Both the position numbers and the translations under genes were made by a program. This document shows, piece after piece, positions 35,241 to 40,930 of a stretch of 40,930 nt of DNA (the first letter of the stretch is position 1; the number at the start of each line of letters is the position of its first letter). Origin of the DNA: Phycisphaerales bacterium (GTDB lineage: Bacteria > Planctomycetota > Phycisphaerae > Sedimentisphaerales > Anaerobacaceae). Under the pieces are notes generated by a model. The model ran no database searches. It saw nothing but the letters and a program-made list of their open reading frames with translations, and was not told the DNA's origin. The stretch lies in contig CP070675.1 of NCBI GenBank assembly GCA_020352215.1, positions 3,219,499 to 3,260,428 on the forward strand. Direction: 5' to 3'.

Positions 35241-36404
35241 TCAGCCGGTCAGGATCTCTCTCAAGCCGCGTACGAGCCGGCCCACGCCTTCGGCCGCGGT
35301 GTCCCTCTGCAGGGCGCCGTATGAGACCCGCAGGTAGCAGCCTTGCATGCCAAAGGTCATGCCGGGGATGACCGCAACTTTGTGCTCTTCGATTAGCTGT
35401 TCTACAAGTTGCATCGGGTCGAGGCTGCTGTTGACTCGCAGCAGAAAGTAGAAGGCTCCATCGGCGCGAGGCACGGTGACGAGATCTGGGATAGTCTGCA
35501 GCTCATTCAGAACGATCTGACGCACTTCGATAGTCGCTTCGAGTTTCTCACGACAATAGCCCCTGCCGGCATTCATTGCCCCGACAGCGGCCCACTGCGA
35601 GACGACGGGGGCGCAGATTAGAATGGTGTCTTGGATCTTCTTGACAGGCATGTAGAGCTGTTCGGGGAGGACCATCCAGCCGATTCGCCAGCTTGCGAAT
35701 CCGTAGGCCTTGGAAAGCGAAAACAGCGATATCGTGTATTTGCTGCTGCCCTCGATGGAGCCCGGCGAGAAGTGTTCGGCATCGTCGTAGGTGAAGTATT
35801 CGTACGCTTCGTCGCTGATGTGGTAGAGGCCCTTGCGGCGACATATTTCGTTAACCTCTCGTAAGCAAGATTCGCTGTACACGGCTCCCGTCGGGTTGTT
35901 CGGTGAGATGGTGACAACCGCTCGGGTCCGGTCAGTGATTGCATCGCGTATCGCATCAGGCTGGAGCTGGTAGTCGTCGTCGGTCGGCACGCAGACGGCC
36001 TTGCAGTCGGCGATGACAACCGCCATTTCGTGATTGAAGTAGTAGGGCAGGTTCAGGATTATCTCATCGCCGGGGTCCGTTACGGCCAGTATCGCGTTGA
36101 CGAAGCCCATGTTGGCGCCGGCGGTTACAATGATACGGTTGCCGTCGCCCGCGGAGATGCCGTTTTCTCTTTCGAGCTTCTCTTCGATCGCCGCCAGCAG
36201 TTCCGGAATGCCTTGGACAAGCGTGTATCTATGGTTCAACCGATCGGCCAGGAAGGCATCGAGAGACTCCGTGGCCTCCGGCGGGGGGCCATAGTAGGCC
36301 ACGCCCTGCCCGAGCGAAATCGTACCTGGATTGCTGCGGATCAGCTCACCTACCACAGGTATGATAGGTGACTGCACAGATTGCATCCGGAGGCTTTCGT
36401 ACAT
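35241..36404 (-). CDS. PLP-dependent aminotransferase, class I/II (aspartate aminotransferase-like)
   Basis: This 387-residue fold-type I enzyme moves an amino group between an amino acid and a 2-oxo acid. The usual order of motifs is present: SLGQGVAYYGPP near the start, TAGANMGF, the SPNNPTGAVY segment with the PLP-binding Asn, SDEAYEYFTY with Asp and Tyr, the Schiff-base Lys in FSLSKAYGFASWRIGW, and the substrate-carboxylate Arg in YLRVSYG. The substrate cannot be assigned. It begins 18 bp after the gnd stop and is the last gene of the sulfatase-to-aminotransferase operon. Confidence 0.92.
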   Translation of the reverse strand: MYESLRMQSVQSPIIPVVGELIRSNPGTISLGQGVAYYGPPPEATESLDAFLADRLNHRYTLVQGIPELLAAIEEKLERENGISAGDGNRIIVTAGANMGFVNAILAVTDPGDEIILNLPYYFNHEMAVVIADCKAVCVPTDDDYQLQPDAIRDAITDRTRAVVTISPNNPTGAVYSESCLREVNEICRRKGLYHISDEAYEYFTYDDAEHFSPGSIEGSSKYTISLFSLSKAYGFASWRIGWMVLPEQLYMPVKKIQDTILICAPVVSQWAAVGAMNAGRGYCREKLEATIEVRQIVLNELQTIPDLVTVPRADGAFYFLLRVNSSLDPMQLVEQLIEEHKVAVIPGMTFGMQGCYLRVSYGALQRDTAAEGVGRLVRGLREILTG

Positions 36405-36422
36405 TTGGCATGGCCTCTGGTG

Positions 36423-37874
36423 CTATACCGTGTACGTCGATGCTGCCGTCGTGCCGCCCCGGCCGGTCCAGTTTGTGTGGAAGAACTCGCCCCGCGGCTT
36501 GTCTACCCGTTCGTAAGTGTGTGCACCAAAGTAGTCTCGCTGGGCCTGGAGCAGATTCTGGGGCAGCCGCTCGTGCCGATACCCGTCGTAGAAGGCGAGA
36601 GCCGAGCTTATGGCAGGTGCCGGGATGCCCAGCTTGACCGCCGTGGTGACGACTCGTCGCCAGGACGTCTGAGCCTTTCTGACGGCTGATTTGAAGAATG
36701 GATCGATCAGCAGGTTCTCGAGGGTGGGTTTCTTGTCGAATGCCTGCTTTATCTTTCCCAGAAAGACCGAGCGAATGATGCAGCCGCCCCGCCACATCAG
36801 GGCGATACCGCCGTAGTTCAGGTTCCAGTTGTGTTCCTTGGCCGCCGCCCGCATCAGCATGTAACCCTGGGCGTAGCTGACGATCTTTGAGGCGTACAAG
36901 GCCTGCCGCAGGTCATTGATGAATTTCTCCTTGTCACCCCTGAACTTGGCCTTCGGGCCCTTCAAGACTTTGGACACCTTGGCGCGCTCTTCCTTCAGGG
37001 CCGACAGGCAGCGGGCAAATACGGCCTCTACTATCAGCGTCAGCGGTTGACCCACATCGAGGGCCTCTATGCCGGTCCACTTGCCGGTTCCTTTCTGCCC
37101 GGCCGTATCGAGAATTAGGTCGATTGTCTCGTTGCCTTCCTCGTCCTTGTAGCCGAGTATGTCACGCGTGATTTCGATCAGATACGAATCCAATTCGCCC
37201 TTGTTCCACTCCGCGAAGACCTCGTGCATCTCTTGGTTGCTCATTCCAAGAGCTTCCTTCATTAGCTGGTAGGTCTCGCATATCATCTGCATGTCACCAT
37301 ATTCGATGCCGTTATGCACCATCTTGACGAAGTGGCCCGCGCCGTTCTCACCGACCCAGTCGCAGCAAGGCTCGCCGTCGTCGGTCTTTGCACAGATGGC
37401 CTGGAAGATGGGCTTGACATGTTCCCAGGCCGGGGGCGAGCCGCCCGGCATAATTGAAGGCCCGCGCAGCGCGCCTTCTTCGCCGCCTGAGACTCCGGTG
37501 CCGATGTAGAGTTTGCCCTTGCTCTCGACGTACTCGGTGCGGCGGATGGTATCGGGGAAGTGCGAGTTGCCGCCGTCGATGATGATGTCCCCGTCTTCGA
37601 GATGGGGCAGCAGCATGTCGATGAACGAGTCCACTGCTGCGCCGGCCTTTACCAGAAGCATGACCTTGCGAGGCTTCTTGAGATTCTCGGCGAGCTCTTC
37701 GATTGAGTGGCAGCCGATGATGTTTTTGCCCTTGGCTCGGCCGTTGATGAAATTATCCACCTTAGAGACGGTTCGATTGAAACAGGCGACCGTGAACCCT
37801 TTGCTTTCTGCATTGAGGATGAGGTTCTCACCCATAACCGCCAGACCTATCAGACCAATATCTGCCTGTGCCAT
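36423..37874 (-). CDS. gnd: 6-phosphogluconate dehydrogenase, decarboxylating
   Basis: This 483-residue enzyme converts 6-phosphogluconate and NADP+ to ribulose-5-phosphate, CO2 and NADPH (oxidative pentose phosphate pathway). The N-terminal GLIGLAVMGENL is the coenzyme-binding fingerprint. IIDGGNSHFPDT, GVSGGEEGALRGPSIMPGG (substrate site) and ENGAGHFVKMVHNGIEYGDM (catalytic Lys and His/Asn) follow in order. The C-terminal helical domain is full length, close to the homodimeric long form (about 470-485). AAGGAAG precedes the ATG. It sits between the LarA-like gene and the aminotransferase, with gaps of 35 and 18 bp. This could mean that the operon's sugar acid enters metabolism here, or simply that gnd is co-transcribed. 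Confidence 0.96.
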   Translation of the reverse strand: MAQADIGLIGLAVMGENLILNAESKGFTVACFNRTVSKVDNFINGRAKGKNIIGCHSIEELAENLKKPRKVMLLVKAGAAVDSFIDMLLPHLEDGDIIIDGGNSHFPDTIRRTEYVESKGKLYIGTGVSGGEEGALRGPSIMPGGSPPAWEHVKPIFQAICAKTDDGEPCCDWVGENGAGHFVKMVHNGIEYGDMQMICETYQLMKEALGMSNQEMHEVFAEWNKGELDSYLIEITRDILGYKDEEGNETIDLILDTAGQKGTGKWTGIEALDVGQPLTLIVEAVFARCLSALKEERAKVSKVLKGPKAKFRGDKEKFINDLRQALYASKIVSYAQGYMLMRAAAKEHNWNLNYGGIALMWRGGCIIRSVFLGKIKQAFDKKPTLENLLIDPFFKSAVRKAQTSWRRVVTTAVKLGIPAPAISSALAFYDGYRHERLPQNLLQAQRDYFGAHTYERVDKPRGEFFHTNWTGRGGTTAASTYTV

Positions 37875-37909
37875 TTCTTGTTACTTCCTTTCCAGTATAA
37901 AATCCTCGT

Positions 37910-39187
37910 TTACTCTTCCGGAATTGTTGGTATATGTCCACTTGCCAGTCTGTGCAGTACTTCCCCGGCGTGGCGAACGACCAGGACGCCCTGGTCCTCT
38001 TTGCCTTCGTAGTCGGCTATGTTTATATCAGCAGGATTCATATAGTCAAGGTTCACTTTCAGACAGCGTTCCTTGCCTATCTCTGTGGCGAGCACTACGT
38101 TCGCGCGCGGCTTCTCGACGCCGTTCACGTAGGTTCCGATTCCCTTGACGTGTGAGGAATGGGCGATGATCCCCCTTGGGATGCCTGCGAACTTATCCAT
38201 GCGTTTGAGGAAGTAGTCGCGGGTATGATAGCCAATCTCATCCAGATACTTGCCGTGCGTGTATGAGATTTCCGTGATATGAGGTGCGTAGATTATCAGC
38301 GTGCCGCCATCGGCAAGCACCGGCTCGAGCTTGTACATTACCTTGCCGGCCGTCCATAAATCGTCGTACATCTTCGGGGCGATACCAAGGATCATGTGGT
38401 ACGATCTATCCTTGTAGACTATGTGGACTCGCTCGGATAGGTCCGCTGCCCTTTCCCATGCCTCTACGCAGTCGCCGATGAATATTCCCTTCAGCGCGTT
38501 CTCGACCGCCACTATTGCGAAGAGCTTGTGCGGCCTCTTGATGAAGGAAGCCGCGCGTTCAACTACTTCGCGTGTCGGCGTCCACTTGTTGCCGTTGATG
38601 ACCGGGTTTGTGATGACGCCGCTCAGCCAGTGGAAGAAGTGAATGATTTCGTCGCCCGCCACGCCCGGAAATATGTACTTGTGCCCACCGGAGAAGCCCA
38701 CTACTTCGTGTGGGAAGACGGGGCCCAGGATGAAGAACTCGTCATATTCAAAAAGAAGTTTGTTCAAACTTATGTCCACTTCTTCGCGGAATAAGCCGTT
38801 ACTTATTTGCTCGACTTCGTCTGCGGAGATCTTTCCGACGGACGTGAACGTTTCGGGCTTGGCCCATTCGTGATTAAATAGTCCCACCGATGCATATGTG
38901 CTTTTGCGCTCGCCTGGAGTAATGTCGAGTCTGATGCAGATTTGCTCCTCGGTGAGTGGCCGGTGCGTGCCGAGGGCAACGAGGCAATCGAAGGTCTTTA
39001 CCTTGCCGGCGAGACAATCGTAGATCATTTTGAATATGTCGCCGATGGGACCAGACCGCGTGTTGTCGGGAATGATCAGCAGGACCCGTTTGCCGGCATA
39101 GTCGTTCTTGGCAAAGAATTCGCCGACTGCTTCGCGGGCCTCGTCATTTTGAACAAAGCCGTCCTTGTTTTGTCGCTCAATTACCAT
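37910..39187 (-). CDS. LarA-like protein (lactate racemase catalytic family, DUF2088)
   Basis: This protein of about 425 residues belongs to the LarA family of nickel-pincer-nucleotide racemases/epimerases, which invert or oxidise-reduce 2-hydroxy acids. Signs are a Rossmann-like segment VLLIIPDNTRSGP, the conserved VALGTHRPLTEEQI with the catalytic-type His, and VVGFSGGHKYIFPGVAG, corresponding to the GGG.K.ilPGi loop where LarA carries the cofactor-linked Lys. The substrate is unknown; related proteins act on sugar acids such as gluconate-type compounds as well as lactate. No larBCE cofactor genes are in the window. The ATG at 39187 leaves 50 bp after the HAD gene; a TTG at 39250 in frame would add 21 poorly conserved residues and overlap that gene. 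Confidence 0.85.
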   Translation of the reverse strand: MVIERQNKDGFVQNDEAREAVGEFFAKNDYAGKRVLLIIPDNTRSGPIGDIFKMIYDCLAGKVKTFDCLVALGTHRPLTEEQICIRLDITPGERKSTYASVGLFNHEWAKPETFTSVGKISADEVEQISNGLFREEVDISLNKLLFEYDEFFILGPVFPHEVVGFSGGHKYIFPGVAGDEIIHFFHWLSGVITNPVINGNKWTPTREVVERAASFIKRPHKLFAIVAVENALKGIFIGDCVEAWERAADLSERVHIVYKDRSYHMILGIAPKMYDDLWTAGKVMYKLEPVLADGGTLIIYAPHITEISYTHGKYLDEIGYHTRDYFLKRMDKFAGIPRGIIAHSSHVKGIGTYVNGVEKPRANVVLATEIGKERCLKVNLDYMNPADINIADYEGKEDQGVLVVRHAGEVLHRLASGHIPTIPEE

Positions 39188-39237
39188 CTCATTCGTCGTG
39201 TGTGTCGCGCGTGTTGTATTGTGTTGAATATGAATTC

Positions 39238-40149
39238 CTATTTTTGCCAAGGCGGCGTTTCCGGAAGATACGAATCGAATTCTGCGATCAGTTTCTCTTC
39301 ATACTCGCCCGCGTAGTCGCCGTTGAGGAACTTATCGAACGCCTCGTCGCGGAAGCGTTTCCACGATTTGACCTCGTCGCCCGGATTGATCGGATAGAAT
39401 AGGGCGTCGTTTGCTTTGGCGGCTTTCATGTCCCCCGGTGCATCGCCAACCATCAGGACGTGATTCCGTTTGTATCTGCCCTTTGTTGCGTACTCCAGAT
39501 GCTGGGCCTTCTTGCCCATTTCCTGGCCGGCTATGACTTGTACGTATTTTGCGATGTCGTGTTCTTCCCACTCGCGTGCGAGCGCCTCATCGGGGGTGGC
39601 CGAGACCACGATCACGTCGGCCAGCGGCTGGATTTTCTCCAGACTCTCGCGAACGTGTGGGAAAGGCGGCATGCCCTTGACGGTTTCCCCTATAGCCCAG
39701 TTGACTCGCTCGCTCCACTCGAGGACCAACTCCAACTCGCGTTTGGCCTCCGGATCCGTCGCCTGTTCGATTGCCTGCTTTAGCCCATCGTTGCTTAGCA
39801 TACTGTTCGGATCATCGACCCAGGCGAAATAGTGCGGGTACTGCGGAACCTTGAAGTCTCTGGCCTTGGTCATCGGGTGGGAAGGCAGGAGCTCTGCTAT
39901 TATGCGTTTGGCAGTTTTGTGTCGGTTTGCGCCTCGCGTTTTTGAAAACAGATCCGCGAAGTCCTTGCATTCCCGAGCCGCCTGGGCAACCGGCTGCAGG
40001 CCGAAGTAGGCGATCAACCAGGGACAAAAGCACTCACGCTGTTTGATTCCCATCGTATCAAAGGCGCAGCCGTCCGAGTCGATTCCAACAAAGAACTCGT
40101 GTTTCGGCTTAAATTCCTTCAGGGGTCTTGCCGGGTCGGTTTCCGTCAT
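39238..40149 (-). CDS. HAD-superfamily hydrolase
   Basis: This 303-residue phosphatase-like protein of the haloacid dehalogenase superfamily has motif I FVGIDSDGCAFDT (nucleophile Asp plus general acid Asp, about 21-33), motif II VIVVSATPD, a Lys region QEMGKKAQHL, and motif IV LMVGDAPGDMKAAK. A large helical cap insertion of about 130 residues lies between motifs I and II, as in type C1 caps that accept small phosphorylated molecules. Its ATG overlaps the TGA of the sulfatase gene by four bases (40146-40149), so translation is probably coupled. It likely dephosphorylates a sugar or sugar acid in the same pathway; the specific substrate is unknown. Confidence 0.88.
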   Translation of the reverse strand: MTETDPARPLKEFKPKHEFFVGIDSDGCAFDTMGIKQRECFCPWLIAYFGLQPVAQAARECKDFADLFSKTRGANRHKTAKRIIAELLPSHPMTKARDFKVPQYPHYFAWVDDPNSMLSNDGLKQAIEQATDPEAKRELELVLEWSERVNWAIGETVKGMPPFPHVRESLEKIQPLADVIVVSATPDEALAREWEEHDIAKYVQVIAGQEMGKKAQHLEYATKGRYKRNHVLMVGDAPGDMKAAKANDALFYPINPGDEVKSWKRFRDEAFDKFLNGDYAGEYEEKLIAEFDSYLPETPPWQK

Positions 40150-40930
40150 CTTTGCTCTCCGTAAAACTTGTAGGTGCTGACTTTCTTGGGGCCTCGTTTG
40201 TCACCTCTGGATCCCGCATCCGGCCTCAGCGGGATTTTCATGCCGTCTGTTCCTTCAAGCCAGTCGAACAGTTTCTTGTTCAATTCGTCCACCAGCTTTT
40301 TGTGGTTCGGATCGTCAATGAGATTACACATTTCCTCGGGATCGTTTTTCAGGTCGTACAGCTCGTCCGTATCCCATATGCCGTGATAGTGCAGGTATTT
40401 GTATCTGTCGGTACGCACGCCGTGAACCGTCGGTGTCTGCGGGAAGTTTCTCTCCCAGTAGTACTCATAGAATATGGCGTCCCGCCAGCGGATTTCCCGG
40501 CCCTCAAGCAGAGGCAGGAAGGATCGTCCGTCCATGTCGTCCGGGGTCTGCAAGCCCGCCGCTTGCAGTATGGTCGGGGCGATGTCTATGTTCTGCACCA
40601 ACTGCTCGACCTTCGTTCCGGGCTTTACGATTTCCGGGCACCGGGCGAGCAGCGGCACTCGCATCGATTCTTCGTAGCCGTGGCGCTTGTCGATCAGACC
40701 GTGTTCGCCGAAGCTGAAGCCGTTGTCACCCATGTAGAACACGAGGGTCGAATCGGCCACGCCCATTTCCTCAAGGCATTTCAATACGCTGCCGATACTC
40801 TCGTCGACGCTCAGCAAAGTCTCGCAGTACCGCTTGTAGAACGTGTCGAAATCCATCTGGCCGTGGTACATGTAATCCACGCCGTGCCAGCTATTGCGTT
40901 GCTCCTTGACCCACCGAGGTCTGCCCTCGT
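40146..40930 (-). CDS. Arylsulfatase-family sulfatase (5' part beyond the window)
   Basis: This is the C-terminal part (about 261 residues) of a type I sulfatase; the gene runs off the right edge with an open frame from 40928 (PRWVKEQRNSWHGVDYMYHG). Recognisable features are SVDESIGSVLKCLEE, the metal-site segment FYMGDNGFSFGEHGLIDKRHGYEESMRVP (given here in part as YMGDNGFSFGEHG), IAPTILQAAG, and the C-terminal YDLKNDPEEMCNLIDDP stretch, all standard for the family. The formylglycine motif (CxPSR) would be upstream and is not visible. Type I sulfatases remove sulfate esters from polysaccharides or glycosaminoglycans and are abundant in Planctomycetota. It is the most upstream visible gene of the five-gene operon. 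Confidence 0.93.
   Translation of the reverse strand, partial: EGRPRWVKEQRNSWHGVDYMYHGQMDFDTFYKRYCETLLSVDESIGSVLKCLEEMGVADSTLVFYMGDNGFSFGEHGLIDKRHGYEESMRVPLLARCPEIVKPGTKVEQLVQNIDIAPTILQAAGLQTPDDMDGRSFLPLLEGREIRWRDAIFYEYYWERNFPQTPTVHGVRTDRYKYLHYHGIWDTDELYDLKNDPEEMCNLIDDPNHKKLVDELNKKLFDWLEGTDGMKIPLRPDAGSRGDKRGPKKVSTYKFYGEQR

Overview
The window looks like bacterial chromosome from a Planctomycetota lineage, most likely class Phycisphaerae (Sedimentisphaerales/MSBL9 type). This is inferred from gene content: very large secreted proteins built of LamG, PA14, fibronectin-like and carbohydrate-binding-like domains that end in dockerin-like repeats, a PEP-CTERM protein, a sulfatase, a secreted ADP-ribosylglycohydrolase with a dockerin, and an RF2 gene with the classical programmed frameshift. 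I saw no rRNA, tRNA, CRISPR array, insertion sequence or phage gene.

Layout. 0.1-8.1 kb (minus strand): a compact five-gene operon running from a membrane glycosyltransferase through an NAD-dependent sugar epimerase to fkp, gmd and fcl. It can make GDP-L-fucose both by salvage and de novo. 8.8-11.1 kb (plus): the secreted ADP-ribosylglycohydrolase, overlapping tail to tail with the next operon. 11.1-15.2 kb (minus): prfB-pepA-folE and a double-domain 6-pyruvoyl-tetrahydropterin-synthase-like gene. 15.5-23.8 kb (minus): two giant secreted multidomain proteins, each with its own promoter, about 340-360 nt leader, identical Shine-Dalgarno sequence and a shared 3' hairpin cassette. In both, the two dockerin repeats are split by an inserted domain.

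23.8-26.3 kb is about 2.5 kb without a convincing gene. The top strand changes abruptly from C-rich to G-rich near 25.0 kb. Two identical parS sites lie at 25.27 and 26.16 kb, parB follows at 26.3 kb, and the adjacent genes point away on both sides. Together this makes it a strong candidate for the chromosomal replication origin/centromere region. No parA is beside parB.

27.5-30.5 kb (plus): an ankyrin-repeat secreted protein with a duplicated module and an RG-rich linker, then an SDR oxidoreductase and D-aminoacyl-tRNA deacylase. 30.7-34.0 kb (minus): a PEP-CTERM protein, a DUF481 outer-membrane protein and an MscS channel. 34.4-35.2 kb (plus): an unrecognised three-helix membrane protein. 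35.2-40.9 kb (minus): an operon of sulfatase (cut by the window edge), HAD phosphatase, LarA-like protein, 6-phosphogluconate dehydrogenase and PLP aminotransferase, suggesting breakdown or remodelling of a sulfated or acidic sugar.

All calls come from reading the sequence and remembered family motifs; no database search, structure prediction or skew calculation over the whole window was run.
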